Origin: Deltaproteobacteria bacterium
GTDB lineage: Bacteria; Desulfobacterota; Desulfuromonadia; Geobacterales; Pseudopelobacteraceae
DNA: 17,449 bases
Direction: 5' to 3'
Assembly (NCBI GenBank): GCA_016219145.1
Contig: JACRCG010000109.1
Span: 1 to 17,449, forward strand
Positions 1 to 6,468 of the stretch are shown here, in pieces (the stretch's first letter is position 1; each line of letters begins with the position of its first letter). Both the position numbers and the translations under genes were made by a program. The notes beneath the pieces were generated by a model. The model saw only the letters and a program-made list of their open reading frames with translations, did not search any database and was not told the DNA's origin.

Positions 1-198
1 ACCGAAAGAGACTTGATGAAGAAAACCCGATCATTTATGAAACGGTTACAAAGGCGACCACATCATGTCAGAAACTACTTCAAGCACCCGAAGATAGCTT
101 ATGCTGCATAATTCATCTGTTTAGTTGCCGGAGTAATAAAAAAACTTCAGGGCCGGTCGTGGACAAAGCAGAAATAAGGAACATGGCGGAACCATTTG

Positions 199-255
199 AA
201 TCGGCATGCAATAATGACCCACCTTTAGCCTAATCGGCGTCCAAAATGGACCGAC
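199..255. repeat. Pair of related 24-nt motifs, possible insertion-sequence end
   Basis: Two direct, imperfect copies of a 24-nt motif lie at 199-222 and 232-255, starting 33 nt apart and matching at about 18 of 24 positions; both begin AATCGGC and end in GACC(C/G)AC. Spaced short direct repeats of this kind are typical of the multi-repeat ends of IS21-family elements, which is the basis of the guess. No transposase can be read beside them, so this would be a stranded end at most. The surrounding bases 1-343 contain no gene I can defend: frame 3 stays open from base 3 to about 233 but resembles nothing I recognise. Confidence 0.3.
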
Positions 256-343
256 TTCAGCACCCCCTCCGTACTCTCTTGATTCGACAAGAGGCCGAGT
301 TTTAAGGAGATACTGAGCGTGGAAACTATCCGTAAAGTTCGTC

Positions 344-586
344 ATGAAATATTCCAGGAACACCTCTGGGGTCTGGCTTGTGATGAACATCAACCGGCTT
401 GGTATTAGGATTCTTCCGGCAACCAATGACTGTGTATTTCGGGCCGCTGAATTAAAGGCGCGGTTTGCCATGTCATACGCCGACACCTTTGTTGTTGCTT
501 CTGCCATGGAGCATAATGCGACGGTGGTAACGGGAGATACGGAGTTCCGGCAGGTGGAGTCTCTGGTAAAGATCCTCTGGATTTAG
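344..586 (+). pseudogene. Remnant of a VapC-like PIN-domain toxin (C-terminal half)
   Basis: The open frame gives 80 residues whose last 60 or so read like the second half of a small PIN-domain ribonuclease: a helix AAELKAR, then MSYADTF with an acidic residue (D47), then VVTGDTEF with a second acidic residue (D65), and a terminal strand ending KILWI. PIN toxins are usually 125-140 residues and need an N-terminal Asp in an LDT/LDS strand and a middle Glu; both are missing. The frame upstream of about 390 does not look like PIN sequence. In another frame (about 319-405) a short stretch ETIRKVRHEIFQEH resembles small antitoxin-like proteins, so a second fragment may be fused here. It is the only plus-strand coding trace in the window, and its TAG stop overlaps the stop of the convergent glycosylase gene. 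Presumably non-functional. Confidence 0.6.
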
Positions 587-1461
587 GAGTCTGTCGGCCC
601 ATCAAAAATCCGATAGCCCCGGCCCTGCTTTACAAGAAACCCTTCCCGTTGCATAGCCTCAAGATTTACATATACCAGGTCTCGCTCAGCCGGTACCATT
701 TCCAGAAGCTGCTTCACGGTGATCCCCGGCTGGGCCATGATCTGCCGCAACAGGCGGCTGCGCAGCTGCCGGTTTGATCCTTCAAAACGGCTTTGGCGCG
801 TGTAGTGGCGGCTGCGCTGCCCCGGATTGGGGTGGAGCCGTTTGAGCATTGCTCCGTAGTCCATCAAGGCGTAATACCATTCACGCGGGTTGTCACGATC
901 AAGTGTGGTTTCGATCAGCGGCATGATAGTTCGGTCGCTCACCTTGTCATGGCCATGAAAAAAGAAGTGGATGAACACTGTGCGGATGTTGGTTTCTATG
1001 AGTGGTTCAGCAACACCGAAACAAAAGGCGGCCACTGCCCGAGCGGTGTAGGGGCCGATGCCGGGCAGCGCCTGCAGTTCCTGCACGGTAGCGGGAAAAA
1101 TGCCATTGTGCTGTGCCACGATTTCTTCGGCGCAGCGCTTGAGATAGATCGCCCGCCGGTTGTACCCCAGTCCCTGCCAGACTCTCAAGACATCCGACAG
1201 CGGTGCGGAGGCAAGCGCGGCAAGGGACGGGAAACGTTCAAGAAACTCGTTGTACTTGAACCGCACCCGCTCCACCTGGGTTTGTTGCAGCATTATTTCG
1301 GAAACCAGTACGGCGTAGGGGTCGCGAGTTTCACGCCACGGCATTGAGCGTGCCTGTGTGTGATAGTGAGCAAGAATCATTGCCCGGAATGCCTTGATAG
1401 TCAGTTGGTCAAGGCTTCCGGGGGCATGATGGGGGAAGGTAAGTTCAGCTGGATTCAACAT
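583..1461 (-). CDS. MutY-like HhH-GPD DNA glycosylase lacking the Fe-S cluster
   Basis: This 292-residue protein has the core of the endonuclease III/MutY base-excision family. SEIMLQQTQV (residues 54-63) contains the Glu equivalent to E. coli MutY E37; LPGIGPYTARA (132-142) is the helix-hairpin-helix; the GPD segment follows. By homology it removes a mispaired base, probably adenine opposite oxidised guanine, in the cytoplasm. Two oddities: the catalytic Asp position reads ETN (E156), and the four-Cys [4Fe-4S] loop is replaced by HPNPGQRSRHYTRQSRFEGSNRQ, without Cys. I believe both mark a known clusterless subfamily, sometimes mislabelled HesB, rather than decay. Residues about 235-288 look like a winged helix, and there is no MutT-like 8-oxoG domain. 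The ATG lies 17 nt after the muiA-like stop with no strong Shine-Dalgarno, so coupling is likely. The last residues come from the solo repeat end. Substrate not certain. Confidence 0.8.
   Translation of the reverse strand: MLNPAELTFPHHAPGSLDQLTIKAFRAMILAHYHTQARSMPWRETRDPYAVLVSEIMLQQTQVERVRFKYNEFLERFPSLAALASAPLSDVLRVWQGLGYNRRAIYLKRCAEEIVAQHNGIFPATVQELQALPGIGPYTARAVAAFCFGVAEPLIETNIRTVFIHFFFHGHDKVSDRTIMPLIETTLDRDNPREWYYALMDYGAMLKRLHPNPGQRSRHYTRQSRFEGSNRQLRSRLLRQIMAQPGITVKQLLEMVPAERDLVYVNLEAMQREGFLVKQGRGYRIFDGPTDS
584..597. repeat. Solo end of the foldback element found at 3281-3448
   Basis: The 14 bases TAGGAGTCTGTCGG are identical to 3282-3295, the left terminal repeat of the MITE-like element. 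A 14-nt match is not expected by chance in a window of this size. In both places the motif follows a YTAR tetramer (TTAG here, CTAG there), the type of target some IS5-like transposases duplicate. No opposite end or element interior is recognisable beyond 597, so it would be an abortive or deleted copy. It carries the stop codons of both convergent genes and encodes the last residues (TDS) of the glycosylase. Confidence 0.45.
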
Positions 1462-1478
1462 ATAGTCTGCTGGGGTAT

Positions 1479-3140
1479 TTACAGCCCCGTAACTTCCCGC
1501 TCTTTCGGATATTCGACAATAATCCCAAAGGTCAGCTCTTTTTTTTCTCCAACCTGCAACGGCGTTTTCCAGGTGATGGTGCCGTCACTTTTGACTTCAT
1601 CCGGTTTGAGCGATGGTTCATCCAGCGAAACCTTGATCTCTTCGTCACCGGCAACCGGCAATTGGTCACGCAGAGTCACCGTCAGCGGCTCTTTGCGGAA
1701 GTTGCCCAGTTCGATGCGATAGCGGTAACTGACCCGGTTTTTGCTGAACATGCCGGCTTCCCTGTTCTGCTTCAGCTCTTCCCGTTTGACGGTCACCTGA
1801 TCATCTGTGCCAAAGAAAAGATCAAACTTTTCTCCTGAGGCCACCTTTTTCAACTGCGAACTGCCGGTGTAGGTGTTGCCGGTAAACGTATTGACCTTGC
1901 CCGGCAGGAGCGGGTAGGCGGCCTTGTTTAGAATTTCCGATTTGAGGAAGACATAGGGGGCGAGCTTGGGAAGCGCCATGTACTCCAGGCTGACCGGAAA
2001 CTGTTCGACAGCCACAACCGAGCCGTGCTGTGCGCCGTCGGAGGGAATATCAAGCTGTCGTGGCACGTGAAAGGCTACAGAAGATTGTTCGTCAGTCGTC
2101 TCGGCAGTCATGAAGGCGACAGGCGCATCTTCGGCCAGCAAGTCGTCGGATTTAAAGCTTTCGGTCTGTTTCCTGGCACTCTTCCTGGCTTTTACCGGCG
2201 CAGCGGCTCCCATCAGCATCGGTGCCGCCGCAAGAGGCTGCGGCCGGAAAAATGATATGCGCCACGGGTTCAGTTCAGGCGGCGCGCCTCCGGCAGCGGG
2301 CCTGGCCGTGGAAAGGGTCAGGTCGATGTCTTTCCAGTCCTCGCCGGTCTGCTGGCGCACCATGGCCCGGAAAGTTAACTCGGCGGTCCTGGCATCAGGC
2401 GACAGACGCACATCGTAGGTCGGCTGCCAGCCGGCCTGCGAAATAACCGCAGCCAGATCAAGCGTCAGGCTTCCCTCGCGGGTAATCTCCAGCATGACCT
2501 CCACGTTTTTGGCCTCTTTCCTGTGCGAACCGATTGATTCCTCACGCTGGCGGCGCAGGGCGTCGATCTTCTCCTTGATGGACCTCTTCTCGATCTCGAT
2601 ATCGCGACTCTGCTCCTCAATCTTGGTTACTCCGGCACCGACAAAGCTGGAGGCGTCCAGCAGTTCCGCCGAAGTAGGGCGCCCGATTGCCAGCTCTTTG
2701 GAGATCCGGTCGCCCCAGGCGACCCGGATTGAATCAAGGAACGCTTTTTGTGATGTCAGTCCGGATTTTTTTGCATCCAGCACACCGGATCGTCGCTCCA
2801 GCCCGCGAACCTCCTCATCCAGCTCTTTCACCCGTTTTTCGCCGCTCTGTTCAAGAAAGGCGCGTTTGATCTCAAGTCCGACGATGGCGGATGCGGCGCT
2901 CCCCTTGCCGGCCACCCGCACGGAATCATCCTGGATCAGAACCGGAAGGTTTTCAAAGGCGATCAGATAGCTGCCCGGTTTGAGGTTCAGGACTGTAGAG
3001 CGGTTGGTTTGGGCCCGGTCGGCATAGACGGTTACGGCCGTAATCCGTGAAGGAGCCGCAATCCGTCTTGGTTCGGCGGAAAAGGAGAGGGCGGGAATGG
3101 AAAGGATTGTCAGCAGAGAAACGAAGCTCAGAATCTTCAT
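1479..3140 (-). CDS. Secreted MuiA-family protein (DUF4140/DUF4139)
   Basis: The 553-residue protein starts with a signal peptide (MKILSFVSLLTILSIPALSFS, cleavage near residue 22), so it is exported, probably to the periplasm. Residues about 33-130 (ITAVTVYADRAQTNRS onward) form the DUF4140 region; about 90-215 is charged and predicted coiled coil; about 220-550 is the beta-rich DUF4139 region, including WQPTYDVRLS and a terminal strand GIIVEYP. An Ala/Pro/Lys-rich linker sits near 300-340. This layout matches the family named after the Pseudomonas-type mucoidy inhibitor MuiA; the biochemical function is unknown, and the name should not be read as proof that it affects exopolysaccharide. The ATG has a good Shine-Dalgarno (AGGGAG, 7 nt upstream). 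The glycosylase gene follows 17 nt downstream. Its upstream region is the nested repeat at 3191-3489, so its promoter may lie in or next to mobile DNA. Confidence 0.85.
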   Translation of the reverse strand: MKILSFVSLLTILSIPALSFSAEPRRIAAPSRITAVTVYADRAQTNRSTVLNLKPGSYLIAFENLPVLIQDDSVRVAGKGSAASAIVGLEIKRAFLEQSGEKRVKELDEEVRGLERRSGVLDAKKSGLTSQKAFLDSIRVAWGDRISKELAIGRPTSAELLDASSFVGAGVTKIEEQSRDIEIEKRSIKEKIDALRRQREESIGSHRKEAKNVEVMLEITREGSLTLDLAAVISQAGWQPTYDVRLSPDARTAELTFRAMVRQQTGEDWKDIDLTLSTARPAAGGAPPELNPWRISFFRPQPLAAAPMLMGAAAPVKARKSARKQTESFKSDDLLAEDAPVAFMTAETTDEQSSVAFHVPRQLDIPSDGAQHGSVVAVEQFPVSLEYMALPKLAPYVFLKSEILNKAAYPLLPGKVNTFTGNTYTGSSQLKKVASGEKFDLFFGTDDQVTVKREELKQNREAGMFSKNRVSYRYRIELGNFRKEPLTVTLRDQLPVAGDEEIKVSLDEPSLKPDEVKSDGTITWKTPLQVGEKKELTFGIIVEYPKEREVTGL

Positions 3141-3190
3141 GGCGATACTCCCTAATGATCAAGATAAATTATCCCCGCAAAAATATTTGA

Positions 3191-3489
3191 AACACAGAGC
3201 AACGGAGCAACGGAGAAAAACCAAAGATAAATGTTCTTGAAAGTCCTTTTTGAGACTCATCTTATCGATAATTACTGTTTCTAGGAGTCTGTCGGACTTA
3301 GGAAATCGTAGCGAAAATTTGGCGGGGCGAGGACAGATTTTGTCGATTTTGAAGGTCAATAGTTGTTCTATTGACCGAAAAAGCGGCAAAATATGGACCG
3401 TTCAGACGAATTTGCAGTAGATTTCACCTAAGTCCGACAGGCTCCTAGAGTAAGGCTTTGATTTCTCTGTTGCTCCGTTGCTCTGTGTT
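3191..3489. repeat. 28-bp inverted repeat enclosing the foldback element
   Basis: Arms at 3191-3218 and 3462-3489 are reverse complements with one mismatch in 28 positions; the core of each is an AGCAACGGAGCAAC-type sequence. Between them lies the 168-bp foldback element plus about 60 nt on the left and 13 nt on the right. The arms look like the two sides of an older palindromic intergenic repeat that the foldback element later split. Everything between the RRM gene (ends 3512) and the muiA-like start (3140) is therefore repeat material. Confidence 0.8.
3281..3448. mobile_element. 168-bp foldback MITE-like element
   Basis: Terminal inverted repeats of 22 bp (3281-3302 and 3427-3448, essentially one mismatch) share the core GTCGGACTTAGG. 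The two halves are imperfect reverse complements over nearly their full length, meeting in a perfect 8-bp stem GGTCAATA/TATTGACC (3354-3361 and 3369-3376) around a 7-nt loop. Both outer ends read CTAG, which may be a duplicated 4-bp target of the YTAR kind. There is no coding capacity, so movement would need a transposase supplied elsewhere. A 14-nt match to the end occurs again at 584-597. If transcribed it would form a very long hairpin between the RRM and muiA-like genes. The transposase family is a guess (IS5-like from the target site). Confidence 0.8.
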
Positions 3490-3511
3490 ATTAGAACGGC
3501 TGTTTCTGTGG

Positions 3512-4057
3512 TTATTTACGACCTTTCGAGGGTGGACGGGGAGCGCTGCTCGGCTTTCTACCGGAGGCTGCAGGTCGTCCGTTTCTTAGCGGTCTTCCGG
3601 TTTGCACCGGTCGTTCACCTCTGACAGTATCTTTGGCTGTGACGGGTCGCGGGTTTTTTTCTGATCTGCCGGCCGTTGCCGGCCGTTCGTTCTTGACGGT
3701 CCCTTTGGTAAAGGTCGGTTTCCCGCCCTTTAAGGGCTCCCTGGCAGCTTCAGGCCGCCTGGTCTCCCCCGGTTTTCTGCGCGCGTGGGTCGTCTTGGCC
3801 GGACGATCTTTTTGCGGCTTGGCAATGCTGACGACAATGCAGCGGTCGATCAGCCATGTTCCGTCCAGGGTTTCAACCACCTCTTTCAGATCGACCTCGG
3901 CCAGCATGCGCACGTAGCCGCAGCGCTTGAACTCGCCGGTTTCCTGGTCCACGATCAGATGTACCGAAGTAACCGGTCCCATCAGTGAAAATAGTTTGCG
4001 CAGGTCGTCTTCGGTGGCCTGTTCTGAAATATGTCCTACGTACAATTCTTTTGCCAT
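3512..4057 (-). CDS. RNA-binding protein: single RRM domain with basic repeat tail
   Basis: Residues 1-80 form one RNA recognition motif: the RNP2 strand ELYVGHI starts near residue 4 and the RNP1 strand RCGYVRM is at about 45-51, matching the bacterial glycine-rich/cyanobacterial Rbp type of small RNA-binding protein. The usual aromatic at RNP1 position 3 is a Tyr, and the last aromatic is replaced by Met. Residues 81-181 are a Lys/Arg/Pro/Thr-rich, presumably disordered tail, most of it five 12-residue repeats (see separate entry). Many bacterial RRM proteins are about 80-110 residues, so the tail doubles the size. The ATG has a GAGGG Shine-Dalgarno and lies 10 nt after the dehydrogenase stop, so the two are probably co-transcribed. 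The role is likely cytoplasmic RNA binding; target RNAs are unknown. Confidence 0.88.
   Translation of the reverse strand: MAKELYVGHISEQATEDDLRKLFSLMGPVTSVHLIVDQETGEFKRCGYVRMLAEVDLKEVVETLDGTWLIDRCIVVSIAKPQKDRPAKTTHARRKPGETRRPEAAREPLKGGKPTFTKGTVKNERPATAGRSEKNPRPVTAKDTVRGERPVQTGRPLRNGRPAASGRKPSSAPRPPSKGRK
3545..3724 (-). repeat. Five tandem 36-bp repeats inside the RRM gene
   Basis: Residues 112-171 of the RRM protein divide into five 12-residue units: GKPTFTKGTVKN, ERPATAGRSEKN, PRPVTAKDTVRG, ERPVQTGRPLRN and GRPAASGRKPSS. The Arg/Lys-Pro pair recurs exactly every 12 residues and the period is kept at the DNA level (36 bp) with diverged codons. The array is in frame throughout, as expected if copy number can change without breaking the gene. 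Confidence 0.8.
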
Positions 4058-4067
4058 GATGCCCTCT

Positions 4068-4835
4068 CTATTGTTTCTGTACCCGATTTATGGCGAATGG
4101 GCCCCAGGCCTGATCAATCGACATCATCTCCAGTGTATTGATATTGACATGCGGTGGCTGGCTGACCACCCAGCGGACGGTTTCGGCGATGTCCTCCGCC
4201 ATGAGCGGTTCGGTTCCCTGGTACACACCGGCAGCTTTGTCGTCTTCCCCCTTGAAGCGCACTTTTGAAAATTCTGTCTCGGCCATTCCGGGCTGGATGC
4301 AGGTGACACGAACTTTCGTGCCGAGCAGGTCGCAGCGCAGGTTGCGGGAAAACTGGGTCACAAAGGCCTTGGTGCCGCCGTAGACATTGCCGCCAGGATA
4401 GGGCCAGGCACCGGCCGTGGAACTGATGTTGATGATATGACCCCGGTTGCGGGCCACCATGCCGGGCAGCACGAAGCGTGTGCAGTACATCAGTCCTTTG
4501 ATGTTGGTGTCCACCATGGTTTCCCAGTCATCCAGATCGACCTGATGGGCCGGTTCCAGCCCTAAAGCCAGCCCGGCGTTGTTCAGCAGAATGTCGATTT
4601 CGCGGAACCTTTCCGGCAGTGAGGCGATCGCGCCCTGCACGGCTTCGCGGTCGCGCACATCCAGCGGGATGATATGCACGTCACTGGTGGCCGACAGCTC
4701 CTCCTGTAGTTTGATCAGCAGATCAACACGCCGGGCGGTCAGCACCAGCCGGCTGCCGTCTGTTGCGAACATGCGGGCGCAGGCCTCGCCGAATCCGGCT
4801 GAAGCGCCGGTGATAAAGATGGTTTTGCTGCTCAT
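4068..4835 (-). CDS. YdfG-like short-chain dehydrogenase (NADP-dependent 3-hydroxy acid dehydrogenase)
   Basis: The 255-residue protein is a classical SDR. The cofactor motif TGASAGFG is at residues 9-16, with RR at 35-36 favouring NADP; NNAG is at 85-88; the catalytic set is S139, Y152 and K156 (YGGTK). Long stretches, such as NNAGLALGLEPAH and PHVNINTLEMM, closely match E. coli YdfG, which oxidises serine, allo-threonine and related 3-hydroxy acids and reduces malonic semialdehyde. The actual substrate here is inferred. I start at the ATG at 4835 because the fold begins directly after it and AGGAG lies 11 nt upstream; an in-frame ATG at 4871 would add 12 unlikely residues. It sits 41 nt below the vapC-like gene and 10 nt above the RRM gene. 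Confidence 0.9.
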   Translation of the reverse strand: MSSKTIFITGASAGFGEACARMFATDGSRLVLTARRVDLLIKLQEELSATSDVHIIPLDVRDREAVQGAIASLPERFREIDILLNNAGLALGLEPAHQVDLDDWETMVDTNIKGLMYCTRFVLPGMVARNRGHIINISSTAGAWPYPGGNVYGGTKAFVTQFSRNLRCDLLGTKVRVTCIQPGMAETEFSKVRFKGEDDKAAGVYQGTEPLMAEDIAETVRWVVSQPPHVNINTLEMMSIDQAWGPFAINRVQKQ

Positions 4836-4876
4836 GGTACCTGAAACTCCTGATATGAAATGATATTCCAAATATG

Positions 4877-5287
4877 CTAAAAAGAGTCCTGCCCGAGTTT
4901 TTTCAGAGCGGATTTGAACTTTTCGTCAAACGTGACGATGATCGCTCCTTTGATCGACTTGCCTGTCGCGGCAATCAGCGCATCGCCAAAATCGGCAATT
5001 TTTGACGGCCAATAAGAAAGGAGCGCGCTGAAATCGGTTTCCTGACGGACTTCGATACCAGGCATTGCGATAAGGTCGCGCAGCATGGCATTAATGGTTT
5101 CCTTTGGCGTTCCGTAGACTTTGTCCATCACAAAAACAAATTCTGTCAGAACGAACTGGTGGCATACAAGAAAGCATTTCAGGCGGGAAGCAGTTTCAAA
5201 AAGAGGGGCGACAATTTCCTGCTGAGCCGGGTTTCTATCCGTGACAAAGGAGATCAGCGCATTGGTGTCAAGGATGTATTTTTTCAC
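4877..5287 (-). CDS. PIN-domain toxin (VapC-like ribonuclease)
   Basis: The 136-residue protein has the full acidic set of PIN ribonucleases: D7 in ILDTNALI, E49 in LTEFVFVM, D102 in FGDALIAA and D121 in TFDEKF. Family members cleave RNA using metal ions held by these residues. It starts with GTG at 5287, and the GTGA overlap with the stop of the AbrB-type gene is typical of toxin-antitoxin pairs and keeps toxin translation dependent on the antitoxin message. The length is normal, and nothing suggests inactivation. The RNA target cannot be predicted from sequence. The pair belongs to the VapC group that partners with SpoVT/AbrB-fold antitoxins. Confidence 0.88.
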   Translation of the reverse strand: MKKYILDTNALISFVTDRNPAQQEIVAPLFETASRLKCFLVCHQFVLTEFVFVMDKVYGTPKETINAMLRDLIAMPGIEVRQETDFSALLSYWPSKIADFGDALIAATGKSIKGAIIVTFDEKFKSALKKLGQDSF

Positions 5288-5517
5288 CGATACTTCTCTA
5301 AACGGCCTTCGCGAGCCGACTGGATGTCTGCGGCAATATCGCCGGCTCCGGTCTTCACGCTTCCTCGATAACGGAGAAAATTGTTGTGCACGGGATGAAC
5401 GACCACTTTTCCCTTTTCAACAATCCACTCCAGGGCGTCATTAACTGCAATGCCGAGCTGTTCCCGAACAGCTTTGGGAATCGTGGTCTGATATTTTACC
5501 GTTACGGTTGAGTTCAT
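5284..5517 (-). CDS. AbrB/SpoVT-fold antitoxin (VapB-like)
   Basis: This 77-residue protein opens with a swapped-hairpin DNA-binding domain (residues 3-45, VTVKYQTTIPKAVREQLGI, then ALEWIVEKGKVVVHPV), the standard AbrB/MazE/VapB fold. The C-terminal 30 residues, including DIAADIQSAREGRLEKYR, should wrap around the PIN toxin and block its active site. It is translated first and ends in the GTGA overlap with the toxin. A near-consensus promoter and an inverted repeat lie just upstream, so the antitoxin, alone or with the toxin, probably represses its own transcription. The Shine-Dalgarno is modest (GGGGGCAG before ATTC-ATG). Confidence 0.88.
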   Translation of the reverse strand: MNSTVTVKYQTTIPKAVREQLGIAVNDALEWIVEKGKVVVHPVHNNFLRYRGSVKTGAGDIAADIQSAREGRLEKYR

Positions 5518-5539
5518 GAATCTGCCCCCAGTGAATATT

Positions 5540-5565
5540 CCTTACGTTTTGATGATAATGTAAGG
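5540..5565 (-). promoter_or_regulatory. Probable toxin-antitoxin operator
   Basis: CCTTAC (5540-5545) and GTAAGG (5560-5565) are perfect inverted 6-mers with a 14-nt spacer, straddling the -10 box of the TA promoter. Dyads at this position are the usual binding sites of AbrB-fold antitoxins. That this is the site is an inference from position. Confidence 0.5.
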
Positions 5566-6450
5566 CAAATTGCTTGTCAATGTATTCACAGTCTCCACAA
5601 AAACATCCGTTTGAATCCCAAATTTTTCAAAGAGATCAAACAGCCCCTGCGGCAGCGGAGCACAGACCGTCAGCGAGTCTCCCTCCGGCCGGACAATAAC
5701 CGTGCGGTACGAGTGCAGGGCAAAACCGGCATAGCCTGCCAGTTCCCCGCCGCCATAGCGTTTGTCGCCCAATACCGGGTGACCGATCATCTCAAGGTGG
5801 CGCCTGATCTGGTGCATTCTGCCGCTGATCGGCGTAACGGCCAGCAAGGCGCAATTTTCGCCGGTCAGCAATATCCGGTAACGGGTCTCGGATTCCTTGT
5901 CGTCCAGCGGCTCGTTGATGACCCCGCTTTGGCCGGGAGTTCCGGATACCAGCGCCAGATAGAGTTTGTCAAGACCGGTCTCCTTGACATGCCGTCCGTA
6001 GATGCCGGCTGAGCTGGAACTCTTGGCCAGGATGACTGTTCCGGAGGTGCCGCGATCAAGGCGGTTGACCGGGTAGAGTTTGCAGGGGGTGCCGCGCCAC
6101 TCCATCCATGATTGACCAAATTCGACCAGATTTTCCTCCAACTCGGCGGTGCGATGCATCGGCAGGCCGGGAGGCTTGTTGATGACGGCGATCTGGCTGT
6201 CCTCAAAGAGAATGTCGAGTGTTGGTCTGACATCAGCCAACAGCGCAGTAACAGCCGAGCTTTCCTTGAGGGTAACGCTGTCGTGCAAAGACAGCAGGGT
6301 GTCAGGAGCGGCAGCGCCGCCGTTCAGACGCACTGCGCCACTTTTAAGAAGCTTGCGGGGATAGCCGGAGGGGGCTGTCGGCATCAGCGTACGCAAGAAA
6401 CTCTCCAGGCGTCTGCCATGGTCCTGGGCAGTAATGGTGTAGCTGAGCAT
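5542..6450 (-). CDS. RluA-family 23S rRNA/tRNA pseudouridine synthase
   Basis: The 302-residue protein starts with an S4-like RNA-binding region (about 1-65, including PRKLLKSGAVRLNG) followed by the catalytic domain. NKPPGLPMH (91-99) precedes NRLDRGTSG, where D132 is the invariant catalytic Asp, and RMHQIRRHLEMIGHPVLGD (211-229) is the second conserved block. The enzyme isomerises uridine to pseudouridine in structured RNA in the cytoplasm; the RluA/RluC/RluD subtype cannot be settled by eye. The gene follows the DUF6485 gene by 18 nt, with a weak Shine-Dalgarno, so coupling is likely. The C-terminal tail after FEKFGI has low-complexity character, and its codons double as the promoter of the TA pair, suggesting that TA insertion replaced the original 3' end. 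Confidence 0.9.
   Translation of the reverse strand: MLSYTITAQDHGRRLESFLRTLMPTAPSGYPRKLLKSGAVRLNGGAAAPDTLLSLHDSVTLKESSAVTALLADVRPTLDILFEDSQIAVINKPPGLPMHRTAELEENLVEFGQSWMEWRGTPCKLYPVNRLDRGTSGTVILAKSSSSAGIYGRHVKETGLDKLYLALVSGTPGQSGVINEPLDDKESETRYRILLTGENCALLAVTPISGRMHQIRRHLEMIGHPVLGDKRYGGGELAGYAGFALHSYRTVIVRPEGDSLTVCAPLPQGLFDLFEKFGIQTDVFVETVNTLTSNLPYIIIKT
5552..5580 (-). promoter_or_regulatory. Sigma-70 promoter for the toxin-antitoxin pair
   Basis: On the minus strand a perfect -35 TTGACA (5575-5580) is followed after exactly 17 nt by TATCAT (5552-5557) as the -10. The antitoxin ATG is about 35 nt downstream. The promoter lies inside the last codons of the pseudouridine synthase gene (stop at 5542), so it is an internal promoter that lets the TA pair be expressed independently. 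Confidence 0.7.
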
Positions 6451-6468
6451 GAGCGGGTCGGGTGCGGG

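Noticed and set aside
121..507. Minus-strand open frame of 128 codons at the left edge
   Set aside because: It runs through the PIN remnant and the repeat motifs in the wrong frame and has no domain; more likely chance in decayed DNA.
793..1347. Plus-strand open frame of about 184 codons opposite the glycosylase
   Set aside because: Shadow of the real gene; no similarity to any family I know.
3191..3489. Inverted repeats considered as a CRISPR array or integrase attachment site
   Set aside because: The units are inverted rather than direct, there are no spacers, and no integrase or tRNA gene lies nearby.
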